Shown one piece after another: positions 6,592 through 12,696 of a stretch of DNA of 12,696 nucleotides. The position numbers and the translations under genes were made by a program. Source of the DNA: Boseongicola sp. SB0675_bin_26 (GTDB taxonomy: Bacteria > Pseudomonadota > Alphaproteobacteria > Rhodobacterales > Rhodobacteraceae); NCBI GenBank assembly GCA_009843725.1, contig VYCX01000411.1:1-12696 (forward strand), read 5' to 3'. Under the pieces are notes generated by a model. The model was given only the letters and a program-made list of their open reading frames with translations, did not search any database and had not been told where the DNA came from. Position 1 is the stretch's first letter; every line of letters starts with the position of its first letter.

Positions 6592-7695
6592 ATGAAAATT
6601 TCCGCCGTTCGTCTCTGGCACCTGCCGTTGAAGAGCCACGACGCCTATCATATGGCCGGCGGCAAGACCTGCGACACGGTCGAAACCGTGATCCTGGCGC
6701 TCGACACCGACGCGGGCGTCACCGGCTGGGGCGAGGTCTGCCCGATCCCCCGCTACCTTCCGGCCTATGCGCGCGGCGTTCAGCCAGCGATCGCCGAACT
6801 TGCGCCGATGCTGCTCGGCAGCGACCCGATCGGGCCGGACGCCGTCATGTCGAAAGCCGACACCTGGTTGCAGGGACACGTCTATGCGAAGTCGGCGATC
6901 GACATTGCGCTTTGGGACCTGACGGCGAAGGTTGCCGCCCTGCCCCTCTACCGCGTTCTTGGCGGACGCCAAGCGGACTCGATGCCGCTCTATCATTCCA
7001 TCACCTGCATCGCGCCGGACGAAATGGCGCGCATCGCTCACGAAGCCAAGGCGCAAGGCATCGAACAATTCCAGGTCAAGCTTGGCGCCTCGGGAGACTG
7101 GCAGACCGATGTCGAGCGGTTGACCAAAGTCCGGAAAGCCGTCGGATCCGGGCCGCTCGTCTACGGCGACTGGAACATGGGCGCCACCTCGCTTGAGGCC
7201 ACGCGCGTGGGCCGTGCGGTACGCAACCTGGACATCATGCTTGAGCAGCCGTGCCGTACCATCGCCGATTGCGCCCGGGTTCGCGATGCGACCGGCCTTC
7301 CGATGAAGCTTGACGAGGCGGCCTTTGACACGGAGACCCTGATCGAGGGGCACGCGCGGGCCTGCATGGACGCGGTCGCGCTCAAGCTTTCCAAGTTCGG
7401 CGGCATTTCGGCTTGTCGCACTGCCCGCGACCTCTGCCTGCATTTCGGCGCGAAGATGTGCATCGAGGACACCTGGGGATCGGACATCGCCACCGCCGCC
7501 CTCCTGCACCTGGCGGCCACGACACCGCCTTCCCGTCTCCTGAACACGTGCGATCTCTCGGGCTATGTCGGCCCGCGCCTTGACCAGAACGCGCCGAGCC
7601 GTGAAGGAGGATGCATCACGCCTCCGGAAGGTCCGGGTCTCGGGGTGGAGCCCGACCCGGACATCCTCGGAAACCCGGACCTGACGTTGGAGTAG
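6592..7695 (+). CDS. Enolase-superfamily enzyme, MLE/HpbD-like subgroup (copy 2)
   Basis: 367 residues from ATG 6592, which has GGAG seven bases upstream. A longer frame from GTG 6553 adds 13 unlikely residues. The catalytic set sits at the same numbers as in the previous gene: Lys163 (FQVKLG), Lys265 (ALKLSKFGG), metal ligands D193 (YGDWN), E218 (LEQPC) and D241 (KLDEA), with E292-D-T-W-G-S near the last strands and a tail rich in P and G (PPEGPGLGVEPDPD). The closest described functions I can name are HpbD-type betaine epimerase/racemase and hydroxyproline dehydratase. It is paralogous to its upstream neighbour but not a recent copy. Its last 144 bases recur in decayed form at 9500-9642. 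Its TAG stop is part of the AGGAG ribosome site for the following aminotransferase stub. Confidence 0.9.
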   Translation: MKISAVRLWHLPLKSHDAYHMAGGKTCDTVETVILALDTDAGVTGWGEVCPIPRYLPAYARGVQPAIAELAPMLLGSDPIGPDAVMSKADTWLQGHVYAKSAIDIALWDLTAKVAALPLYRVLGGRQADSMPLYHSITCIAPDEMARIAHEAKAQGIEQFQVKLGASGDWQTDVERLTKVRKAVGSGPLVYGDWNMGATSLEATRVGRAVRNLDIMLEQPCRTIADCARVRDATGLPMKLDEAAFDTETLIEGHARACMDAVALKLSKFGGISACRTARDLCLHFGAKMCIEDTWGSDIATAALLHLAATTPPSRLLNTCDLSGYVGPRLDQNAPSREGGCITPPEGPGLGVEPDPDILGNPDLTLE

Positions 7696-7790
7696 GAGCA
7701 GGACATTGACCACGATCACGGTGCAGGCTGACTGGATGGCGCGCGCAAGGGCCGAGTTGCACGCAAGCGGATTCGGCAGTTTCGATCCCG
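7552..7790 (+). repeat. Imperfect direct repeat, copy A (enolase 3' end plus aminotransferase 5' end)
   Basis: This segment and 9500-9738 align along their whole length, with a one-base indel and a seven-base indel. Copy A carries the in-frame end of the second enolase gene and the TTG start and first 29 codons of an aminotransferase gene. The two copies bracket the FAD oxidoreductase gene. Many silent and replacement differences show that the duplication is old, or that the two parts came from different lineages. Confidence 0.85.
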
Positions 7791-7850
7791 CATCGAATCC
7801 CGGCCCACACGCGTGGAGATCAGTCCGCGATCACGGCACTTGCGTCGGCA
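7706..7850 (+). pseudogene. 5' remnant of a class III aminotransferase gene
   Basis: From a TTG start with AGGAG seven bases upstream, the first 29 residues (beginning MTTITVQADWMARA) match the start of the intact aminotransferase at 9646 at 20 of 29 positions. After SFDPA the similarity fades. A short DNA match (GTCCGCGA, then GGCA) near 7820-7835 suggests that the remnant reaches a little further. The frame stays open to 8155, but the later residues are Arg/Pro/Ser-rich and unlike any aminotransferase, and the PLP-binding parts are missing. It is a truncated duplicate; the right edge given is approximate. Confidence 0.75.
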
Positions 7851-8145
7851 CTGCCTGGCGGCGACCCGATCAGGTTGGACGCATCACGTCGGCAACCGAC
7901 GCTCGTGACGAACGCCCCGTCCGAAGGCATGGCCACGGGCGGCCTTGCCTGGCGAGAGCGCCGTTGCCCGCACGACCGTCCCGACCGGGGAGCGCCGGCC
8001 CCAGCAAAAAGGCCGAAACATGCCGCGGTCGCCAGTGGCGGTCCGTCGCACGCTCGATCCACGGCCCTGCCTTTCCTGACCGGATCGCATCCGGCGATGC
8101 ATCGCTCAAGTTCGCACGCAGTCGGCAAGCTCGGAGAAGTCCCGC
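7851..8145 (+). other. Spacer without a recognised gene
   Basis: About 300 bases between the aminotransferase stub and the FAD oxidoreductase. All three plus frames and the open minus frames give low-complexity Arg/Pro/Ala translations with no family motif. It probably holds decayed sequence left by the rearrangement. The GGAGAAG at 8132-8138 is the ribosome site of the next gene. Confidence 0.5.
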
Positions 8146-9486
8146 ATGCCGATGATCACCGAAGCAACGCCGATCGCCCATGCCGACCCAATTCCGGAGG
8201 CCGCTGACGTCGTGGTCGTCGGCGCCGGAATCATCGGCGCTTCGACCGCCTGGTTTCTCGGGCAGCAGGGCGCGAAGGTCGCGCTGATCGAGAAGGGGCG
8301 CGTTGCCGGCGAGCAGTCGAGCCGCAATTGGGGCTGGATCCGCCAGCAGGGTCGGGACCGGGACGAACTGCCCATCGTGATGGAGTCGAACCGGATTTGG
8401 CGGAGTCTCGCAGCAGAGACCGGAGAGAAGGACCTCACGTTCGAAGGATGCGGTCTGGCGTATCTCGCTGAGGACGACCACGCACTCGCGAGATACGAGG
8501 AATGGCATGATCTCGCCCGGGAGCACCAGCTCGACACGCGGATGCTGTCGCCAGCGGAAGCACGAGAGGCATGTCCCGGACTTGAGGGACAGTGGGTCGG
8601 CGGGATGCTGACCCCGAGCGACGGGCGGGCGGAACCGCTTGTCGCGGTACCGGCGCTGGCGCGCGCGGCGCGGCGGGCCGGCGTTTCGATCACGGAGGGC
8701 TGCGCCGTACGCACCCTCGAAACCGGTGCCGGCAAAGTCTCCGGCGTGCACACCGAACGTGGGCCCGTGCGGGCTGACCGAGTAGTGCTTGCAGGCGGCG
8801 CCTGGTCCACCTGCTTTGCGCGCAACGCGGGAATTGACCTGCCGCAACTCATCGTGCGTTCCACGGTCGGCCGCACTCGCCCCGTGGCCGACCGCGGGCT
8901 TCCGAACGTTTCCATGCCCGGATTCGCCACGAGTCGTCGTGCGGATGGCGGCCATACGGTGACAACCGGGAACCTCATCGAGCACCACGTGTGTGCCCGC
9001 TCTTTCCAGGACCTGACCAAGTTCGCGAAACTGTTGTGGAAATCGGCCGGGAATCTGCGGCTCATACCGAAGCCTCCCGCGGGTTATCCGGGCGCATGGG
9101 GTTCCAGGACGCGCTGGCGTCCTGACGAGGTCACGCCGTTCGAGCGGATGCGCGTGCTTGATCCGCCTCCGTCGAAGGCGGGCCAGCGACGCCTGATGAA
9201 GCGTCTCCGCGAGCGGGCGCCGTGGCTGGAGGAGGCCGGCATGGCGGAAACGTGGGCAGGGATGATCGACGTGACTCCCGATGCCGTGCCCTACATCTGC
9301 GAAGTGCCATCGCTCCCTGGCCTGTTCATCGGGACCGGCATGAGCGGGCACGGTTTCGGGATCGGGCCCGGGGTAGGCCGGGTCCTCGCCGATCTCGTGC
9401 TGGACCGCCCGACGGGCTTCGACTTGTCGCGGTTCCGGTTCGAGCGGTTCGTCGATGGCAGCCCCGTTGTCCCCGGCCCCTACTGA
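8146..9486 (+). CDS. FAD-dependent oxidoreductase, DAO/DadA-like (amine or amino acid oxidation)
   Basis: 446 residues. An N-terminal dinucleotide fold has VVVVGAGIIGASTAWFLG (G26-x-G28-x-x-G31) and ends in Glu49 (LIEKG), which binds the FAD ribose. Next comes SSRNWGWIRQQGRD (58-71), typical of a subgroup of bacterial DAO-family dehydrogenases. The C-terminal FAD motif is FIGTGMSGHGFGIGPGVG. The family oxidises C-N bonds of D-amino acids, sarcosine-like N-methyl amino acids or polyamines. No signal peptide is seen, so it should act in the cytoplasm or at the inner membrane face. ATG 8146 follows GGAGAAG by seven bases; ATG 8152 is an alternative. It lies between the two halves of a duplicated junction, so it was probably brought in by the rearrangement. 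Likely role: oxidative deamination or demethylation of a pathway intermediate. Confidence 0.87.
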   Translation: MPMITEATPIAHADPIPEAADVVVVGAGIIGASTAWFLGQQGAKVALIEKGRVAGEQSSRNWGWIRQQGRDRDELPIVMESNRIWRSLAAETGEKDLTFEGCGLAYLAEDDHALARYEEWHDLAREHQLDTRMLSPAEAREACPGLEGQWVGGMLTPSDGRAEPLVAVPALARAARRAGVSITEGCAVRTLETGAGKVSGVHTERGPVRADRVVLAGGAWSTCFARNAGIDLPQLIVRSTVGRTRPVADRGLPNVSMPGFATSRRADGGHTVTTGNLIEHHVCARSFQDLTKFAKLLWKSAGNLRLIPKPPAGYPGAWGSRTRWRPDEVTPFERMRVLDPPPSKAGQRRLMKRLRERAPWLEEAGMAETWAGMIDVTPDAVPYICEVPSLPGLFIGTGMSGHGFGIGPGVGRVLADLVLDRPTGFDLSRFRFERFVDGSPVVPGPY

Positions 9487-9499
9487 CGGCGCCCAGCCG

Positions 9500-9642
9500 G
9501 TCATCTCGGACTTCGTCGGCCCATGCCTTGACCGGAGAGCGCCAAGCCTTGAATAAGGGGCATCGCGCCTCCCGAAGGTCCGGATCTCGGGGTCGACCCC
9601 GACCCGGACGTCCTTGGCGACCCTGAACTGATTCTGGAGAGG
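9500..9642 (+). pseudogene. 3' remnant of an enolase-superfamily gene
   Basis: The first part reads VISDFVGPCLDRRAPSLE and then a TAA stop, matching DLSGYVGPRLDQNAPSRE of the intact second enolase at 10 of 18 positions. One base is missing next to the TAA. In the shifted frame the match resumes as IAPPEGPDLGVDPDPD and on to LILE (18 of 26 positions). The rest of the gene is absent upstream, where the FAD oxidoreductase ends. The shifted frame runs without a stop into the aminotransferase frame, because the enolase stop present in copy A is lost here. Confidence 0.8.
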
Positions 9643-9738
9643 ACATTGACCACGATCACATCGCAGGCCGATTGGATCGCGCGTGCAAAGGCCGTGCTGC
9701 CCACAGGCGGTTTCGGCAATTTCGATCCCGGAATCGTC
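9500..9738 (+). repeat. Imperfect direct repeat, copy B (enolase 3' remnant plus aminotransferase 5' end)
   Basis: Partner of 7552-7790. Here the enolase part is a broken tail while the aminotransferase part is the start of the intact gene. The TTG start and the GGAG ribosome site before it are kept in both copies, supporting TTG as the genuine initiation codon. Confidence 0.85.
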
Positions 9739-10920
9739 ATCCGCGAGGGCCGGGGCGCACGTGTCCGGGACGAAGACGGCAACGAGTATGTCGACTACCT
9801 GATCGGCTCAGGCCCGTTGATCCTCGGCCACAGCCACCCGGAAGTGCTGGAGGCCGTGGCGGAACAGCTGCCTAGAGGCCAGACCTTCTTTGCCAGCAAT
9901 GCTGCCGGCATAGAGCTTGCGGAAGAGATCTGTCGAACCCTGCCCTGCGCCGAGCGGCTCCGTTACGTCTCCACGGGCGGCGAGGCGGACATGTACGCCA
10001 TGCGGCTGGCCCGTGCCTTCACGGGCCGCGACAAGATCGTCAAGTTCGAAGGCGGCTATCACGGCATGAGCGCCGAGGCACAGATGTCACTTGCGCCCGA
10101 AAGGCTCGTGAACTTTCCGGGAGCCGTTCCTGACAGCGCCGGGATTCCAGCGGGAGTCGCCTCCGAAGTGCTGGTGGCGCCATTCAACGACCCGGACTAC
10201 ATCCGTTCGCTCCTTGCGGAATGGGGAGATCGGGTGGCCGGCATCATCGTCGAGCCATTGCAGCGCATCATTCCGCCGGATCCCGGATACTTGCATGTTC
10301 TCAGGGAAGAAGCCGACAGGCATGGCATCGTCCTGATCTTCGACGAAATCGTCACCGGATTCCGGCTTGCCTATGGCGGCGCGCAGGAAACCTGCGGCGT
10401 AACGCCCGACATCGCGACGCTTGGCAAGATCATCGGCGGCGGGTTTCCCCTGGCCGCCATCGCCGGACGGACCGAGATCATGAAACATTTCGACAAGAGC
10501 CTTGCTGGCCCGGAAGGTTGGCTGATGCAGGTTGGGACGCTGTCCGGCAACCCGATTGCAGCGGTCGCGGGCCTCAAGACCCTCGAGATCCTGCGGCGCC
10601 CCGGCCAGTACGAGCGCCTGGAAGACCTCGGCAAGACGGTCATGCGACTGACCCGCGACGCGCTCGACCCGACGGGCATTCCGTATCGGCTTGTCGGCGC
10701 GCCGTCGCTGTTCGACGTTGTCTTCACCGACCGGAATGTCCGGAACTATCGCGACGTTCAGGCAGCGGACAGCGCCCGCACGGCATCCTGGAACGAGGCG
10801 CTCCGAGCCCATGGGCTGTTCAAGCCCCCAGGCAAGACCTACTGCTGTCTTGCCCTCGACGACGACGATCTGGAAGTGACGAGGAGCGCCTTCGAGGCGG
10901 CGGCATCGCGGCTTGGCTGA
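9646..10920 (+). CDS. Class III PLP-dependent aminotransferase, glutamate-1-semialdehyde aminomutase-like
   Basis: 424 residues from TTG 9646, with GGAG upstream; the same TTG is kept in the duplicated stub. PLP contacts are all visible: STGGEAD (109-115, phosphate loop), GGYHG (136-140, ring stacking), FDEIVTGFR with D233, and the Schiff-base Lys261 in TLGKIIGGGFPL, then GTLSGNP (297-303). Length fits glutamate-1-semialdehyde aminomutases and the related omega-aminotransferases. A haem-biosynthesis HemL is unlikely given the catabolic neighbours and the GGEA in place of the usual GTEA. It most likely removes or moves an amino group on a product of the enolase or FAD enzymes. It is the last gene of the plus-strand catabolic run. 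Confidence 0.88.
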   Translation: MTTITSQADWIARAKAVLPTGGFGNFDPGIVIREGRGARVRDEDGNEYVDYLIGSGPLILGHSHPEVLEAVAEQLPRGQTFFASNAAGIELAEEICRTLPCAERLRYVSTGGEADMYAMRLARAFTGRDKIVKFEGGYHGMSAEAQMSLAPERLVNFPGAVPDSAGIPAGVASEVLVAPFNDPDYIRSLLAEWGDRVAGIIVEPLQRIIPPDPGYLHVLREEADRHGIVLIFDEIVTGFRLAYGGAQETCGVTPDIATLGKIIGGGFPLAAIAGRTEIMKHFDKSLAGPEGWLMQVGTLSGNPIAAVAGLKTLEILRRPGQYERLEDLGKTVMRLTRDALDPTGIPYRLVGAPSLFDVVFTDRNVRNYRDVQAADSARTASWNEALRAHGLFKPPGKTYCCLALDDDDLEVTRSAFEAAASRLG

Positions 10921-11090
10921 CGGCTTGTCGGACGACATCCCAGGACGATCGCGGGGGCAAACCAGCCGCTGCCGCGCACAGATCCGGCGCTGACCTGCCG
11001 GGAACCGGGGCTCGTTCACGTCGAGGCGAGGCGGGCATGAAGCCGGAAGCTGGATGAGAGCCGTGTCCGCGAACGCTGGTGTCTGGCCCT

Positions 11091-11122
11091 TTCCAAGGAT
11101 TGACCTTCGGCGTGCGTCAAAC
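11091..11122 (+). promoter_or_regulatory. Candidate ECF-type promoter before the sigma factor (32-base motif)
   Basis: TTCCAA (11091-11096) and CGTC (11115-11118) are 18 bases apart, and CGTC-type -10 elements are common for ECF sigma factors. The same 32-base pattern recurs at 11782-11813 with 25 identities. If it is the promoter, transcription would begin at about 11125-11129, almost on the ATG at 11129, giving a nearly leaderless message; this fits the absence of a ribosome site there. The assignment is by pattern only. Confidence 0.3.
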
Positions 11123-11128
11123 AACCGT

Positions 11129-11665
11129 ATGTACATGGTCACAAGCGACGAAGAGCTTGCCCTTGCCGCCGCAGGCGGCGATGCGGCAGCATTTTCCAAG
11201 CTGCTGGAGCGGCGCTACGACTCGCTCTTCGCGCTTTGCTTTCGCCTCACCGGCAGTCGGGCCGAGGCCGAGGACCTGACACAGGACATCTGCGCCGCGC
11301 TGCCAGCGAAGCTGGCCGGATTCCGGGGCGACGCGCGGTTTGCCACCTGGCTCTACCGCGTGGCGGTGAACGCCGCCCATGATCGCCGACGCCGTGCGGC
11401 CGCACATGCGAAGGCCGCCGCCGGCTGGGGAGAGCGGGAGCTGGACCGCCGCGCGGTCGACGCGGAGGCAGCCGACAAGTCGAGGTGGTTGAGGCAGGCG
11501 ATGCGCGCCTTGCCGAACGATCTGCGCGACACGCTCGCACTGGTGCTGGACGAGCTGACCCATGCCGACGCCGGACAGGTGCTGGGCGTCTCCGAAGGGA
11601 CGGTCAGCTGGCGGGTGGCAGAGGCAAAGAAGATCATTCGCGCGTTGCGCGAGACTGAGGATTGA
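11129..11665 (+). CDS. ECF-family RNA polymerase sigma factor
   Basis: About 178 residues from ATG 11129 (ATG 11135 also possible). The sigma-2 region includes LFALCFRLTGSRAEAEDLTQ, then FRGDARFATWLYRVAVN, which binds core polymerase and the -10 element. A linker rich in Ala and Arg follows. Sigma-4 is LPNDLRDTLALVLDEL and the helix-turn-helix THADAGQVLGVSEGTVSWRV, which reads the -35. An upstream ATG at 11054 would add 25 residues not typical of the family, although a GGAAG lies near it. No separate anti-sigma gene follows; instead a membrane-anchored VWA protein begins two bases after the stop, so the two are certainly co-translated. Its regulon is probably this pair itself plus unknown targets. 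Confidence 0.9.
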   Translation: MYMVTSDEELALAAAGGDAAAFSKLLERRYDSLFALCFRLTGSRAEAEDLTQDICAALPAKLAGFRGDARFATWLYRVAVNAAHDRRRRAAAHAKAAAGWGERELDRRAVDAEAADKSRWLRQAMRALPNDLRDTLALVLDELTHADAGQVLGVSEGTVSWRVAEAKKIIRALRETED

Positions 11666-11667
11666 AC

Positions 11668-12696
11668 ATGAACGACGATGATCTTGACAAACTGAAGGAG
11701 GCCATGCGCGCCGCCACGCCCGCGCCGGACGACGCGAACAAGGCTGCAAATCTCGTGCTGGCGCGAAAGAACTTCGAACGGTTCCAAGGATCGACGGATG
11801 CCCTGCGTCAAACCCCTGACTGCCCGGAAACGGGTCTTGCCAGGGAGCCAAGGATGATGCTGAATTTTCTGTCCAACCGCGTGACACTGGTCGCGAGCAC
11901 CGTGATCGTCGCTTTCGGAGCGGTCATGCTTCTGCCCGTTGGTGGCGTGTTGAAGCCACCGACAATTTTTCCCAGCCGCGAGGCCGTGGCACCCGAACCG
12001 GTGCATGACTACCAGGCGCAGGCTGGCGCGACCGCGGAGGTGCCGTCTTTAGCCAGCCAGAGGTTCCCGGAGCAGGTTCTTCGCGCGCTGTTGGATGCTG
12101 GCTTGACCGCGGAGGTGCTGTCTTCAACCAGCCAGGAGTCCGCTGGCCGACATCTTCGCGCGCTGTCGAAGGCTGGCGCGATCCCGAAGGTGCCGTCTTC
12201 AGCCAGCCAGATGACCGCTGAGGAGGGTCTTCGCGCGCTGTCGCCGACCGCCGCGTCCGGGGACGGCAAAATCTCCCCTTATGACACGGAAGAGGATCTG
12301 AACAAGCGCCAGATTGTCGAGCCCTTGTGGCTGTCGGCGGACGACCGCACCGAAGAGTTCGCCAATGCCAACGACAACCCGGTCAAGGTGGTGGTCGAGG
12401 ACCCGGTCTCGACCTTCTCGATCGACGTGGACACCGCATCGTATTCGGTCGTGCGGTCGTCACTGATGAACGGCTACCTGCCGCCAACCGAAGCCGTGCG
12501 CGTGGAAGAGATGATCAACTACTTCCCTTACGCGCATCCCGCACCCGACGGCGACGCGCCGTTCCGGCCTACCGTCTCGATCAGTCAGACACCATGGAAC
12601 GCGGACACGCTGCTGGTGCAGATCGCGATCCAGGGCGCATTGCCCGAGGTCGAGAACCGCCCGCCGCTGAACCTCGTGTTCCTGATCGACACGTCC
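11668..12696 (+). CDS. Membrane-anchored VWA-domain protein, YfbK type (partial, runs off the window)
   Basis: The frame is open for 343 codons to the window end. ATG 11668 has TGAGG seven bases upstream. A short N-terminal region (1-71) starts MNDDDLDKLKEAMRAATPAP. One membrane helix (about 72-94, VTLVASTVIVAFGAVMLLP) follows. Then come three 25-residue repeats (119-193). The conserved YfbK N-terminal region includes STFSIDVDTASYSVVR near 248 and VRVEEMINYFPY. The VWA domain begins at LNLVFLIDTS, with the MIDAS aspartate just before the cut. The topology suggests the N-terminus inside and the VWA part in the periplasm. Coupling to an ECF sigma gene suggests that the N-terminal segment could act as an anti-sigma; this is inference. 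The repeats look inserted. Confidence 0.88.
   Translation, partial: MNDDDLDKLKEAMRAATPAPDDANKAANLVLARKNFERFQGSTDALRQTPDCPETGLAREPRMMLNFLSNRVTLVASTVIVAFGAVMLLPVGGVLKPPTIFPSREAVAPEPVHDYQAQAGATAEVPSLASQRFPEQVLRALLDAGLTAEVLSSTSQESAGRHLRALSKAGAIPKVPSSASQMTAEEGLRALSPTAASGDGKISPYDTEEDLNKRQIVEPLWLSADDRTEEFANANDNPVKVVVEDPVSTFSIDVDTASYSVVRSSLMNGYLPPTEAVRVEEMINYFPYAHPAPDGDAPFRPTVSISQTPWNADTLLVQIAIQGALPEVENRPPLNLVFLIDTS
11782..11813 (+). repeat. Second copy of the 32-base motif, inside the VWA gene
   Basis: It matches 11091-11122 at 25 of 32 positions, with identical ends TTCCAAGGAT and TGCGTCAAAC. Here it is read as the codons for FQGSTDALRQT of the VWA protein. The copy before the sigma factor would translate, in another frame, as FQGLTFGVRQT. 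Confidence 0.6.
12022..12246 (+). repeat. Three in-frame 75-base tandem repeats with internal hairpins
   Basis: Units 12022-12096, 12097-12171 and 12172-12246, each exactly 25 codons: AGATAEVPSLASQ..., AGLTAEVLSSTSQ..., AGAIPKVPSSASQ..., each ending LRAL plus two residues. In units 1 and 3, GGCTGGC near the start pairs with GCCAGCC about 22-25 bases later. Unit 2 keeps a weaker GCTGG/CCAGC stem with extra TTG/CAA pairing. The block lies between the membrane helix and the conserved YfbK region. It resembles a palindromic element that spread within a coding sequence in frame. Confidence 0.85.

Noticed and set aside
5364..6593. A 409-residue open frame on the minus strand opposite the first enolase gene
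   Set aside because: It is a GC-rich antisense shadow: the plus-strand enolase has all catalytic motifs, while the antisense translation is Arg/His/Gly-rich with no recognisable domain.
6346..7719. A 457-residue minus-strand frame opposite the second enolase gene
   Set aside because: Same reason; it mirrors the codon pattern of the plus-strand gene and has no family motif.
7706..8155. Complete 149-residue protein starting at the TTG
   Set aside because: Only the first about 30 residues resemble an aminotransferase; the rest has no similarity or motif, so I treat it as a truncated remnant and not as a gene.
7870..9504. A 544-residue minus-strand frame opposite the FAD oxidoreductase
   Set aside because: Antisense shadow of a gene with clear FAD motifs; the translation is not protein-like.
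10087..11199. A 370-residue minus-strand frame opposite the aminotransferase and reaching the sigma factor
   Set aside because: Shadow of the aminotransferase; no domain seen, and it would overlap the candidate sigma promoter.
12009..12269. A repetitive minus-strand frame (WLAEDGT/WLVEDST-like units)
   Set aside because: It is the antisense reading of the three 75-base repeats. The plus-strand frame continues into the conserved YfbK region, so that is the coding one.

Overview
The window is GC-rich, densely packed bacterial DNA. The ECF sigma factor paired with a YfbK-type von Willebrand protein, the long (S)SRNWGW-type FAD oxidoreductase and the HpbD-like enolase-superfamily enzymes point to an alphaproteobacterium, probably of Rhodobacterales or a related marine group. 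That placement is inferred from gene types and base composition only. No rRNA, tRNA, CRISPR array, transposase or integrase was seen.

Left block, minus strand (about 4090 down to 5): a Rieske oxygenase alpha subunit of the quaternary-amine type, a GFA-fold zinc protein, an arylmalonate decarboxylase / maleate isomerase-like protein overlapping it, a sulfotransferase-like protein, and, after a 238-base gap, a carboxymuconolactone decarboxylase-like protein. A divergent control region (about 3907-4120) holds a plausible minus-strand promoter and two perfect short palindromes.

Right block, plus strand (4121 to 10920): an MDR-family (quinone oxidoreductase-like) dehydrogenase, a possible 56-residue coupled small ORF, two enolase-superfamily enzymes with identical catalytic spacing (acid/base Lys near 163-165, Lys265, metal ligands 193/218/241), an FAD-dependent amine/amino acid oxidoreductase and a class III PLP aminotransferase. 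Around the oxidoreductase lies a clear duplication scar. The 3' end of an enolase gene joined to the 5' end of an aminotransferase gene occurs twice. In the first copy the enolase is intact and the aminotransferase is a stub. In the second the enolase is a frameshifted tail and the aminotransferase is intact.

Taken together, the catabolic genes look like a pathway for a small N-methylated or amino-acid-like compound such as a proline-betaine-type molecule. Oxidative demethylation (Rieske, possibly with formaldehyde handled by the GFA protein), racemisation, epimerisation or dehydration (enolase superfamily), and amine oxidation or transamination (FAD enzyme, aminotransferase) would be the steps. 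This is inference: no transporter, regulator or Rieske reductase is present in the window, and the substrate is unknown.

Right end (11091 onward): a separate regulatory module made of an ECF sigma factor and, two bases later, a membrane-anchored VWA protein that runs off the window. Its coding sequence contains three in-frame 75-base repeats, each able to form a hairpin. A 32-base motif just before the sigma factor start recurs inside the VWA gene.
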